Shown here: positions 48,457 through 55,473 of the stretch, in pieces
Layout of the letters: each line of letters opens with the position of its first letter
How positions within the stretch are numbered: position 1 is the stretch's first letter
The notes under the pieces: generated by a model
What the model saw: only the letters and a program-made list of their open reading frames with translations
Told to the model about the DNA's origin: nothing
Databases searched by the model: none
Source: Candidatus Defluviibacillus avedoerensis
GTDB taxonomy: Bacteria > Pseudomonadota > Gammaproteobacteria > Burkholderiales > Burkholderiaceae_C
NCBI GenBank assembly: GCA_016703665.1
Contig: JADJBS010000002.1
Location: forward strand, 1 to 64,000
Direction of reading: 5' to 3'
Length of the DNA: 64,000 bases
Position numbers and translations under genes: made by a program

Positions 48457-49452
48457 TCAATCTATCCGGATGCGGGCATCCTTGATCACCTTGGCGTTGG
48501 CGGCAGACTCTGCCTTCAGCACGGCCGCCAGTTGGGCGGGTGTGCTGGGGCTGGCGACGTTGTCCACCTTGCTGAGCCTGTCCTGCACCTCTTTTTGAGC
48601 CAGGATTTTGTTGATCTCGGCGTTCAAGCGCTGCACCTGCTCGGCAGGCATACTGGCGGGCGCAAACACACCAAACAACGAGGTCAGATTGGCCAGGGGA
48701 TGGCCCAACTCTTGCAGGGTGGGGATGTCGGGCAGATGCGGCAGGCGCGTGGGGCCGGTCACGGCCAGAATGCGCACCTTTCCTTGCGCTACCAGTCCCG
48801 CCAGGTTGCCGCTGGGGTTGGCGGTGAACAGATCGAAGTGTCCACCCACTGCATCGGTCAGCAACTGGCCACCCCCGCCTTTGTAGGGCACATGCAGGAT
48901 ATCGACACCTGCTTTGCGCTTGATCTGCTCCAGCATGATGTTGCCCACGGTCCCAATGCCCGACGTGGCCAGCGACAGCTTGCCAGGGTTGGCCTTGGCC
49001 TGGGCGATCATGTCGTCAAAGCTCTTGCCGCTGAACGCGCTGGTTGCCAGCAGCAGCACAGGCGAATACATCACCGTGCCCACTGGTGCAAAGTCGGCCA
49101 GTGCATCGTAGGGGGTGTGGGTCAGGTGCGGCAGCAGCGTCAGCGGGCTGATGGCGGCCAGCGCCAGCGTGTGGCCATCGCTGGCCTTGGCCACAGCATC
49201 CATTCCGGTGATGCCACCAGCCCCCGCCCGGTTGTCTACAACCACCGCCTGCCCCAGCACGGGCGAGAGCCGCTCTGCCAGCAAGCGTGTGATGGATTCC
49301 GTCACCCCGCCTGTCGGGTAGGGCACGATGATGCGCACAGGCTTGGACGGCCAGGCAGACGCTTGCGCATGGGCCATTTGCCACGATGTACCCGTGGCGG
49401 CGACGAGAGCGGAAGCCCAAGTGTTGCGAAGCAGTGTGCGGCGATCAGTCAT
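48457..49452 (-). CDS. Bug/TctC-family periplasmic solute-binding protein
   Basis: 331 residues. A Tat/Sec-like signal (MTDRRTLLRNTWASALVAAT) is followed by WPSKPVRIIVPYPTGGVTES, VVDNRAGAGGITGMDAVAKA, and HVPYKGGGGQLLTDAVGGHF. It is a second TctC paralogue in the window and clearly not a duplicate of the one at 20 kb. It binds a small carboxylate or similar compound in the periplasm. It is probably first in a unit with the hypothetical gene downstream. Confidence 0.9.
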   Translation of the reverse strand: MTDRRTLLRNTWASALVAATGTSWQMAHAQASAWPSKPVRIIVPYPTGGVTESITRLLAERLSPVLGQAVVVDNRAGAGGITGMDAVAKASDGHTLALAAISPLTLLPHLTHTPYDALADFAPVGTVMYSPVLLLATSAFSGKSFDDMIAQAKANPGKLSLATSGIGTVGNIMLEQIKRKAGVDILHVPYKGGGGQLLTDAVGGHFDLFTANPSGNLAGLVAQGKVRILAVTGPTRLPHLPDIPTLQELGHPLANLTSLFGVFAPASMPAEQVQRLNAEINKILAQKEVQDRLSKVDNVASPSTPAQLAAVLKAESAANAKVIKDARIRID

Positions 49453-49568
49453 GGGGCGAAATCCTTGGGTTGTGCATGTTAAGGTATCGTCATTTTCATC
49501 AAAAATGATAGCTATAAACCTTTGCGGTTATTGCCGAAATTAAATAAAAACTTTCAAGAAATGCCCGT

Positions 49569-49964
49569 CTACGAAAACCAGTACATCACAGCGGCGCAAA
49601 GCACCAAGCCAGTCAAGTGATACGAGCCCACCACCGCAGCATACAAGCCGGGGCAGGGCATATTGGGCGCAATGGCGTTGACTGTCGTGATCGTTGCGCC
49701 GTAGCCCACACCCACCAGAAGCCCCACCCTGAGAAAGTCCGCAAGCGACTGCGCATGAGCCAGTTGCGCGAGATAGGCCGTTGCAAAGGCCGCAACCAAA
49801 CAGCCCAGTAATGGGCCGATGTAATAAATGGCGCTTGGCCGCCATTGGGGCGGGCGCTTAAAACCCACGGCTTTGTCCCAGTACTTGCCAAAAAGGGGGG
49901 TAAACCAAAGCCCGCCAAGCGCAAAGTAGGCAAGCCCAGCAACAATAATCGACAACAGCTTCAT
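49569..49964 (-). CDS. DUF1761-type membrane protein (integron cassette gene)
   Basis: 131 residues from ATG 49964, preceded by a strong GGGGAGG RBS. It has four hydrophobic helices and the N-terminal LAYFALGGLWFTPLFGKYW typical of DUF1761. Its function is unknown. It begins 32 bases after a GTTAGGG core-like site and points away from the intI remnant, as cassettes do. I see no attC after its stop. Confidence 0.72.
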   Translation of the reverse strand: MKLLSIIVAGLAYFALGGLWFTPLFGKYWDKAVGFKRPPQWRPSAIYYIGPLLGCLVAAFATAYLAQLAHAQSLADFLRVGLLVGVGYGATITTVNAIAPNMPCPGLYAAVVGSYHLTGLVLCAAVMYWFS

Positions 49965-49995
49965 GCAAAAAACCTCCCCAATTGAGAACAACACC

Positions 49996-50002
49996 CCCTA
50001 AC
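49996..50002 (-). repeat. Integron core-like site GTTAGGG
   Basis: On the minus strand GTTAGGG differs from the integron core GTTRRRY only in the last base. The reductase-like gene upstream loses its family match exactly at this GTT, which suggests an integrase-mediated or core-site deletion junction. Confidence 0.5.
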
Positions 50003-50125
50003 AGGGATCGCCCAACCATGCAAGGCGGTGCCGCCCACCCCGAGTGGATTGTTCAGGTCTTGGTCAGGGCCAGCGCCGAAGCCGTCCAATGAAATTGTGA
50101 AGCTCTCGACGCGAAGTTTGGTCAT
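50003..50125 (-). pseudogene. 5' fragment of a RibD/dihydrofolate-reductase-like gene
   Basis: From ATG 50125 the protein reads MTKLRVESFTISLDGFGAGP and continues as a RibD-C/DHFR-like N-terminus (DLNNPLGVGG). It stops matching after about 41 residues (LHGWAIP), where a GTTAGGG core-like site begins; the frame then runs into the DUF1761 leader. The enzyme would normally be about 180-200 residues, so this is a truncated, non-functional copy. It lies 29 bases after the ABM-type gene. Confidence 0.7.
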
Positions 50126-50154
50126 GGTGTTTCTCTGTTGAAGGGGAGGCTGCG

Positions 50155-50451
50155 TCACAGTTTGACCGGTTCAGCCTCAAACACAGAAAGACTCGGCGCG
50201 TCAACAGCCAAGCCTGCTACCGCCTTGGCGAATGCGCGTGACTCTGGCACAGCGAAATGGGCTAGCAGTGCGGCTCTGTCGGCCCACTGCTCGAAGAAGA
50301 ACAGGCGCGAAGGCTCTTCTGCGTCTTGATGCACAGCATGTGAAATGCAGCCAGGCTCCAGGCGCGAGCGGTGCACATGCTCAGTGGCAATGCGCAACGC
50401 CTCTGCGAGAAAGCCTTCCTTGGCTACAAACGAGCCAGTGACGATGAGCAT
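50155..50451 (-). CDS. ABM-domain protein (putative quinol monooxygenase)
   Basis: 98 residues from ATG 50451. It is a single antibiotic-biosynthesis-monooxygenase ferredoxin-like fold: MLIVTGSFVAKEGFLAEALR, then HVHRSRLEPGCISHAVHQD and FFFEQWADRAALLAHFAVPE. Members act as small quinone monooxygenases or stress proteins. A degenerate attC right half (GGCTTGCTTTCGGCGTTATA on the minus strand, about 50480-50499) lies just upstream, consistent with a cassette origin. Confidence 0.82.
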   Translation of the reverse strand: MLIVTGSFVAKEGFLAEALRIATEHVHRSRLEPGCISHAVHQDAEEPSRLFFFEQWADRAALLAHFAVPESRAFAKAVAGLAVDAPSLSVFEAEPVKL

Positions 50452-50519
50452 GGGGTTCTCCACGACCTTTGGACGCTGGCAATATAACGCCGAAAGCAAG
50501 CCGGGGCCACAACCGCCAA

Positions 50520-50921
50520 TCACAGGCGGTTTGCATGCCAGACAGCAAGAGGAATGAAGCAGAGCGCGATCAGACCGTACAAGAGGTAGTTTCCCGCGCC
50601 CGGGTTGAAGTCAGGCCAGATCTTTGCCCAAGATTTGCGCATGAGCCATCTGCCGATGGCGATGTCAAAACCGGCCATGAACGCCGCCAGGAACCAGCCC
50701 AGCATGACGTGCGCAAGTGCTGTCTGCAGCGCTATGGCTGGCACCAGAACCATGCAGACCGTGAAGGCAAGCAGGGTTCCGGTCAGCGCACTGAGCTTGA
50801 CAGCACGCTCCTTTCCGATTCGCGGGATGACGAGCTTGATCCTGGCAATGCCATGCAGAGTCTCCGTGCAAGCTAAAACGATGCACAGTGCACCGATGCG
50901 GATGGCGGTTTCAGCGTTCAG
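50520..50921 (-). CDS. Four-helix membrane protein, start codon missing
   Basis: The frame encodes about 133 residues with four hydrophobic helices (AIRIGALCIVLACTETLHGI; LTGTLLAFTVCMVLVPAIAL; WFLAAFMAGFDIAIGRWLM; YLLYGLIALCFIPLAVW). Sequence continuity shows that the gene begins well before the first ATG (50753). The open frame starts directly after the TGA of the VOC gene, with no ATG or GTG; CTG 50921 is the nearest candidate. The 5' end was probably lost when two cassettes fused. The family is not recognised. Confidence 0.55.
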   Translation of the reverse strand: MNAETAIRIGALCIVLACTETLHGIARIKLVIPRIGKERAVKLSALTGTLLAFTVCMVLVPAIALQTALAHVMLGWFLAAFMAGFDIAIGRWLMRKSWAKIWPDFNPGAGNYLLYGLIALCFIPLAVWHANRL

Positions 50922-50942
50922 GAGGGACTTGCTTGTGCGGCC

Positions 50943-51410
50943 TCACTGGGCACGAACTGCTGCTTCGATTTCGGCAATGTCGATCTTCTTTTGCTTCATC
51001 ATTGCCGCGATCGCCTTGACAGACACCGTCCTGTCAGACCTTAACGTCAATTCTGTCAGGCGCCTGGGGAACACCTGCCAGGACACGCCGTAGCGATCCT
51101 TGAGCCAGCCGCAGTGGCTTTCCTGGCCGCCATTTGAGGTAAGGGCTGCCCATAGCCTGTCCGTCTCTGCCTGATCGTCCGTCTCGACCGAAATCGACAC
51201 AGCCTCAGTGAGGGTGAACATAGCCCCTGCATCGAGTATCTGATACGGCACCCCGCCCAGCGTGAAGTCGATTACCCAGGAAGCACCGTCTCCAGAGATA
51301 TCGAAGACCGCCTCGATCTGGCTTCCTGGAATCAGAGTGCAGTAAAACTCTGCCGCCTCACGACCGCGACCATCACGGAACCAGAGGCAGGTACGTAGGG
51401 AGTTGGTCAT
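50943..51410 (-). CDS. PhnB-like VOC-superfamily protein (integron cassette gene)
   Basis: 155 residues of the 3-demethylubiquinone methyltransferase-like/PhnB VOC family: RTCLWFRDGRGREAAEFYC, GGVPYQILDAG, the typical CGWLKDRYGVSWQVFPRRL, and MMKQKKIDIAEIEAA at the end. VOC proteins bind metals and modify small molecules, but no activity is assigned for this subgroup. An AAGGA RBS lies 8-12 bases before the ATG. A partial attC stands 27 bases upstream. Confidence 0.85.
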   Translation of the reverse strand: MTNSLRTCLWFRDGRGREAAEFYCTLIPGSQIEAVFDISGDGASWVIDFTLGGVPYQILDAGAMFTLTEAVSISVETDDQAETDRLWAALTSNGGQESHCGWLKDRYGVSWQVFPRRLTELTLRSDRTVSVKAIAAMMKQKKIDIAEIEAAVRAQ

Positions 51411-51419
51411 CTATGTTCC

Positions 51420-51443
51420 TTCGGCTCGAGCGCCTGGTTAGGC
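51420..51443 (-). repeat. Partial attC site (R''-L'' half)
   Basis: The minus strand reads GCCTAAC then CAGGCGCTCGAGCCGAAGG, matching RYYYAAC plus the L'' arm of an attC. The second half and the GTTRRRY end are missing and the next cassette's RBS follows at once. It lies 41 bases after the stop of the upstream cassette gene, the usual position for an attC. Confidence 0.6.
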
Positions 51444-51483
51444 AGCAAATTTGCCTCGCATAAGCACCGCAATGAATATAGGC

Positions 51484-51852
51484 TCATGCATTCCCCCGCG
51501 ACGCCAAAACCAGAACACCCACGAGCAAGAAAACAACCCAAGACAGATGCTTGCCGCGCGTAAAGAAAAGAGGGAAGGCCGCCGAACCTAGAGCTGCGAT
51601 TCCAATTACGGCTAAGACCTCATCTCTTGAAATGGCTCCATTTCCAGCAGAGAAGATCAAGAACGCCAATGCTCCCCAGGCGACCGTGATGAGATGCCAA
51701 ACGAACCGCAACGTGCCAATTGTGAAAGCGGCACTGCCAAGCACCTTAGGTAAATTGTCGCGCTTGGATAGGCGGATGAGTATGTATCGTTCACCCAAGT
51801 ACGAATGGGCAACACCCATGAGCAAAAGAAGGATCGTTGCGATCGCCAGCAT
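51484..51852 (-). CDS. Four-helix membrane protein (integron cassette gene)
   Basis: 122 residues with four hydrophobic helices (MLAIATILLLLMGVAHSYLG; FVWHLITVAWGALAFLIFSA; VLAVIGIAALGSAAFPLFF; WVVFLLVGVLVLASRG). The family is not recognised. The ATG lies 7 bases after the GTTAGGC end of an intact attC, typical of a cassette gene, and a partial attC follows its stop. It points away from intI. Confidence 0.72.
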   Translation of the reverse strand: MLAIATILLLLMGVAHSYLGERYILIRLSKRDNLPKVLGSAAFTIGTLRFVWHLITVAWGALAFLIFSAGNGAISRDEVLAVIGIAALGSAAFPLFFTRGKHLSWVVFLLVGVLVLASRGNA

Positions 51853-51859
51853 TTGTGAT

Positions 51860-51923
51860 GCCTAACGTAGAAGTCAAGCCGCGACGCGTTTGGGCGTTGT
51901 CGGGCTTGGACGACCAGTTAAAT
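51860..51923 (-). repeat. Integron attC recombination site
   Basis: On the minus strand the site begins with ATTTAAC (RYYYAAC) and ends with GTTAGGC (GTTRRRY), 64 bp in all. The inner arms TCCAAGCCCGAC and GTCGCGGCTTGA pair through GTCG/CGAC and GGCTT/AAGCC with one extrahelical base, the mark of an attC hairpin. It overlaps the 3' end of the higA remnant and is followed by the next cassette's ATG 7 bases after the core, exactly as in mobile cassettes. Confidence 0.88.
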
Positions 51924-52197
51924 TTCTCGCTGGCCGAGGCCTCCGAACCAACCGAACCTCCAGCTTGCACCCCAGGGCATCCGCATACTTGGTCAACGTC
52001 GCCAGAGATGGTGAATGCTTGCCACTACCCGACTCCATGCGCCTAGACCGCGTAGTGCCGATCCTTGCCACCAGGCCTGGTTACCTTAGCAGCGGCGCCT
52101 CAAAACTCGTCCAAAAGAGAACAACTGGCGACCAGTTTCTGTAGCCTTTGCTTCAGCATTAGCCAGGCCTTAGTACGAAGTTGTTATGCGTCAACAT
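51874..52197 (-). pseudogene. higA: Decayed HigA-type XRE antitoxin
   Basis: From ATG 52197 (RBS GGAAGGAGG) the expected antitoxin sequence appears in several broken frames: MLTHNNF, SLLDEF then a stop, and the intact C-terminal part LVARIGTTRS, RRMESGSGKHSPSLATLTKY, ADALGCKLEVRLVRR. Residues of the HTH (about AVS) are deleted and at least two stops or shifts interrupt it. The stop codon lies inside the attC, as is common for cassette genes. It is non-functional as read. Confidence 0.78.
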
Positions 52198-52251
52198 TTT
52201 TCCCTCCTTCCTCGCTTACCGCAAGTGCCGCGGGGTGTCAAATCGGCTACT

Positions 52252-52493
52252 TCACAAATGATGGCGCATGACGATCTTTGATCCACCAATGGCAAAAACA
52301 CCCGCCCAATAGCCTCGACGGGATTTCAAACGCAACTCGAAGAGAGCCCAGGCTCATTGCCCTGTTTGAGGCATTCCTAAATCAGGACCAAACTCCACCA
52401 TGGTCGGCAATGAAATGTCTGCCAAATTCCTGGCGGTAACGCCAGCACATCAGCCTGCAACTTCTCATTGTGATATTTGATCTCCCATTTCAT
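52252..52493 (-). pseudogene. higB: Decayed HigB-type (Gp49/RelE-like) toxin
   Basis: From ATG 52493 it reads MKWEIKYHNEKLQADVLALP, a HigB/Gp49 N-terminus. After a shift it continues as MVEFGPDLGMP, then a stop, then LFELRLKSRRGYWAGVFAIG and KIVMRHHL. The C-terminal lysine-rich tail is gone. It lies upstream of the higA remnant, the usual higBA order, and forms the first cassette next to the integrase remnant. Confidence 0.75.
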
Positions 52494-52580
52494 GCTGGAA
52501 ATATAGCATGTTTGAGATATTTTTAGAGTGCCGAATTGGACCAGTTTGCGTGAAATTTAACGTAATGTAGACGGCACAAC

Positions 52581-52613
52581 CCGGTTGATACATCCGGGGC
52601 CGGTTGATACATC
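52581..52613. repeat. 14-bp direct repeats in the attI region
   Basis: CCGGTTGATACATC occurs at 52581-52594 and again at 52600-52613 (19-bp period). It lies between the first cassette and the intI start, where attI with its IntI-binding direct repeats is expected. The attI assignment is inference from position; the repeat itself is exact. Confidence 0.55.
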
Positions 52614-52664
52614 ATTGAGGAAAAAGGAGTTAAAGCCGCTTGCCCGTTGGCTTTGCAGTCCATA

Positions 52665-52685
52665 TACTGTACAAAAATACATGTA
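52665..52685 (+). promoter_or_regulatory. LexA-like box upstream of intI
   Basis: TACTGTACAAAAATACATGTA resembles the LexA site (TACTGTATATATATACAGTA): CTGT-N8-ACAT with matching flanks. It ends 10 bases before the intI ATG. SOS control by LexA through a box at the promoter is established for integron integrases. Confidence 0.6.
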
Positions 52686-52695
52686 TAAATTTTCC

Positions 52696-53022
52696 ATGAA
52701 ACCCGGCACTCCTCCACTGCGATCTGCCCGCTTGCTTGATCAGGTCAGCGAGCGTGTTCGGTACATGCACTATAGCCTGAAGACGGAGAAGGCTTATCTC
52801 TATTGGGTTCGTTTTTCTGTCCGTTGGTCTGCGCATGGCGGTGCCATGCGGCATCCGCGCGATAGGGGTGCGGCGGATGTGGCGGCGTTTCTCAGTATGT
52901 TGGCCGCGCAGCGCAAGGTATCGGTGTCCATGCACAACCAAGCCTTGAGTGCCCTTCTGTTTCTCTACCGAGACGTGCTGGGTGTGAGTCAGTTGGATCG
53001 CTTGCCGGTCTTGGCCGCATAG
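52696..53022 (+). pseudogene. intI: Truncated integron integrase (IntI N-terminal domain)
   Basis: From ATG 52696 the 108-residue product matches the N-terminal SAM-like domain of integron tyrosine recombinases: RLLDQVSERVRYMHYSLKTE, KAYLYWVRF, AAFLSMLAAQRKVSVSMHN, ALSALLFLYRDVLGV. It then ends at TAG. A complete IntI has about 320-340 residues, so the catalytic domain (R-H-R-Y) and the IntI-specific patch are missing; the radical SAM gene begins 20 bases later. Orientation is divergent from the cassettes, as in integrons. It cannot recombine on its own. Confidence 0.85.
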
Positions 53023-53042
53023 ATGTTTCGCCACTCTTATTG

Positions 53043-54150
53043 ATGTCAGACAGTCGGATATCGCTTGAAGCCATCAAAGGCCGTGGCGCGGCCAGCCACG
53101 TGCCGCACCGCTTTGAGTCGCTTGCGCGGGATGCGTTTGACGATGGCTGGGGTGGGCTGGTCGACTCAGATGTGCAGCCCCCTCCACACACCGAGGTGAT
53201 CCTGGAAGACGCCAAAAGCGTCATCAGCCGCAACAGCTCGCCCGATATTCATTTTGAACAGTCCATCAACCCCTACAGAGGTTGTGAACACGGCTGCGTG
53301 TATTGTTATGCGCGGCCCACACACAGCTATTTGGGCCTGTCGCCGGGGCTGGACTTTGAGACCAAGATCATTGCCAAGCGCAATGTGGTGCAGGTGTTGC
53401 AGCGCGAGCTGGCGGCACGCAGCTATGTGCCCCGGCCGCTGGCGGTGGGGGTCAATACCGATTGCTATCAACCTGTAGAGCGCGATTTGCAGTTGACGCG
53501 CGGTGTGCTGCAAACCCTGCATGACACGCGCCATGGGCTGGCGCTGATCACCAAGTCCAGCCTGGTGGAGCGCGACATGGATTTGCTGGTGCCGCTGGCG
53601 CAGCAAGGCCTGGCGGCGGTGTACATCACGGTGACCACGCTGGACGCCAAGCTGGCACGCATCCTGGAGCCGCGTGCCGCCGCGCCCTATCGGCGGCTGG
53701 AGACGATTCGCCGTTTGGCACAGGCAGGCATTCCCGTGGGGGTGAGCGTTGCGCCGCAGATTCCGTTTATCAATGACGACATGGAGCAGGTACTACAGGC
53801 CGCCTGGGACGCAGGCGCGCGCCGGGCGTTTTATGTGGTGATGCGGCTGCCGCATGAGTTGAATGAGATTTTTCAGGCTTGGCTGCAACTGCATTACCCC
53901 GACCGGGCGGATCGGGTGATGGCGCGCATACGGGACATGCACGGCATCCGCGACGACGCCCGAAGACTTGGGTAAATCCTATGAAAGCAACTTCGCCACG
54001 CGCATGAAGGGCACAGGCCCGTGGGCAGAATTGATACGCCAGCGTTTCGATAAAGCGACTCGCCGCATGGGCTACCAGCGCGATCGCTATGCGCTGGACT
54101 ACAGCGCGTTCAGGCCGCCGTCGCTGGGCGGGCAGGGGTGTTTGTTTTAA
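53043..54150 (+). CDS. PA0069-family radical SAM protein, frameshifted near its end
   Basis: About 368 residues from ATG 53043. It has the radical SAM cluster motif CEHGCVYC in NPYRGCEHGCVYCYARPTHS, followed by VGVNTDCYQPVERDLQLTRG and ALITKSSLVERD. The family (PA0069, related to spore photoproduct lyase-like proteins) has no firm function. Near 53955-53970 the frame shifts by one extra base: the first frame stops at 53975, while the family C-terminus (KSYESNFATRMKGTGPWAEL, IRQRFDKATRRMGYQ) continues in the next frame to 54150. It is probably a sequence error. Confidence 0.82.
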
Positions 54151-54602
54151 AGCTGGCTTTGTAGCCGAGTCAACGCATCGCGGTCGATGCGGTCTTTGTC
54201 TCGGTAATCTGTTTTGGTTTTGAGCAAACCTTCAATGTCCAGTGTGCGAATATCCACACCGTCAACTTGCAGGGTTCGCACATGGGGCTGCAGAGATTCA
54301 AATGTCTGACCGTTTGCCGCAAAAAGCAAATCAATCAGCAAGTCGTCGGCAACGCGTATGTTTTCAGGCGCATCGACGGGCACCTCAAACCATTCTTCTT
54401 GCAAGTCGCCGCTGGACGGCAAAAAAGACAGCGCGCGAATCACGCGACGGCCATTTTCCAGCGATGACGGGAGCAAGATATCAATGTCTTCTGTGGCGCG
54501 CACAAAGCCGTTCAGCCGCACGGCCTGGCCGCCCACTAGGATGTATCGCACACCTTCAGCTTGAAAACGCTGCAAAAGCATTAGCAAGGCGTCTTTATCC
54601 AT
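54147..54602 (-). CDS. Nucleotidyltransferase (AbiEii/MNT-like)
   Basis: 151 residues. The nucleotidyltransferase motif is complete: YILVGGQAVRLNG and RATEDIDILLP, with the paired acidic residues, and a downstream Asp in DLLIDLLFAA. It resembles AbiEii/MNT-type proteins that transfer nucleotides to tRNA or a partner protein. The upstream gene, 3 bases away, encodes a small basic protein and may be its partner, suggesting a toxin-antitoxin-like or phage-defence pair. That function is inference. Confidence 0.75.
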   Translation of the reverse strand: MDKDALLMLLQRFQAEGVRYILVGGQAVRLNGFVRATEDIDILLPSSLENGRRVIRALSFLPSSGDLQEEWFEVPVDAPENIRVADDLLIDLLFAANGQTFESLQPHVRTLQVDGVDIRTLDIEGLLKTKTDYRDKDRIDRDALTRLQSQL

Positions 54603-54605
54603 TCG

Positions 54606-54818
54606 TCAAACCCGCCCCGTATTGAGGCGCTTGGCAATGAGCAATGCGCGTTCGTCATCCAATCGATTCATGAAGGTATGGGTGCCACGGGTGACACCCC
54701 GTGTCCTTGGCAAATCAGCAGAGCGCAGCATTTGATCCAGCAGCTTGCCCTGACGGTGCGCCTGTGCTGGGTTCAATAGGAACTCTGTGCGATTTTGATT
54801 GCCAACGGTGCGGGTCAT
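54606..54818 (-). CDS. Small basic protein paired with the nucleotidyltransferase
   Basis: 70 residues from ATG 54818 (MTRTVGNQNRTEFLLNPAQA). It is Arg/Leu-rich and probably helical, with a C-terminal FMNRLDDERALLIAKRLN. There is no recognised domain. It stops 3 bases before the nucleotidyltransferase start, so the two genes are tightly coupled. It is the candidate partner or antitoxin of that enzyme. Confidence 0.6.
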   Translation of the reverse strand: MTRTVGNQNRTEFLLNPAQAHRQGKLLDQMLRSADLPRTRGVTRGTHTFMNRLDDERALLIAKRLNTGRV

Positions 54819-54894
54819 TTGGCAATGGTAGCCCAAACAAAAGTGGTTGCGGTCGGCTGAGCCCTCCGGCTTAAGCCGTGCCCGAACGTTTGCC

Positions 54895-55404
54895 CTATTG
54901 CGTGGGCAAGGGTGTTTGCTTCATCCCTGCCAACTGAAGTTCACCCCGGCTCTCAAAGCGAACGGTGCCAAAGCCTGTGCCGCCCAGCTTGCCCCGGGCG
55001 ACATAGTGGAAGCTGGTGGGGGCATTGGCGCTGTTGTTGGTGTTGCCGATCAGAGACCAGGCCTGTCGCACGATGGCGCCAGCGGATACGGTGACCGGAA
55101 TCATCAGTACGGTTTCGCCAAAACGGGGAACGGTGCCACGCGCATCGGTGACGCCATTGGCAAAGTCTTGGCCACGCAGCTCCAGGTTCAAGGCAATGCC
55201 GTCAAAGCTGATGGGGCTGTCGCTGGGGTTTTGCACGCGCAGCTTGACGCCCATGCGCAACTCCATGCCTTCGCTGGGCAGTTGCTCGACCCCCACCACG
55301 TTGACATGCACTTGATCGACAGGTGACTGCGTCGCACATCCCACAACCAAAGAAGTCGCCAACAGAGCAGCCAACAGGCGGAAATTGGGTAAAAGGTATG
55401 TCAA
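54895..55404 (-). CDS. LEA14-like (LEA type 2) lipoprotein
   Basis: 169 residues. A lipoprotein signal ends at the lipobox LVVGC (Cys23), so the mature protein is lipid-anchored, probably at the outer membrane. The body is a WHy/LEA14 beta-sandwich: VKLRVQNPSDSPISFDGIAL and VPRFGETVLMIPVTVSAGAI. The family is linked to desiccation or stress in plants and archaea; its bacterial role is unknown. It stands alone, 69 bases after the aapP gene on the same strand. Confidence 0.82.
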   Translation of the reverse strand: MTYLLPNFRLLAALLATSLVVGCATQSPVDQVHVNVVGVEQLPSEGMELRMGVKLRVQNPSDSPISFDGIALNLELRGQDFANGVTDARGTVPRFGETVLMIPVTVSAGAIVRQAWSLIGNTNNSANAPTSFHYVARGKLGGTGFGTVRFESRGELQLAGMKQTPLPTQ

Positions 55405-55473
55405 GTCAGGTCCCCGGCCACAAAAGTGTGGCGTTCGGAGACCTTAACGCAGGTGCCGGCCTATTCGGTGACC

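Noticed and set aside
52581..52613. Direct repeats as a CRISPR or plasmid iteron
   Set aside because: Only two copies, and their position beside intI is better explained by an attI region.
52523..52717. Minus-strand open frame across the attI/intI promoter region
   Set aside because: It overlaps the intI start and LexA-like box and has no homology-like pattern.
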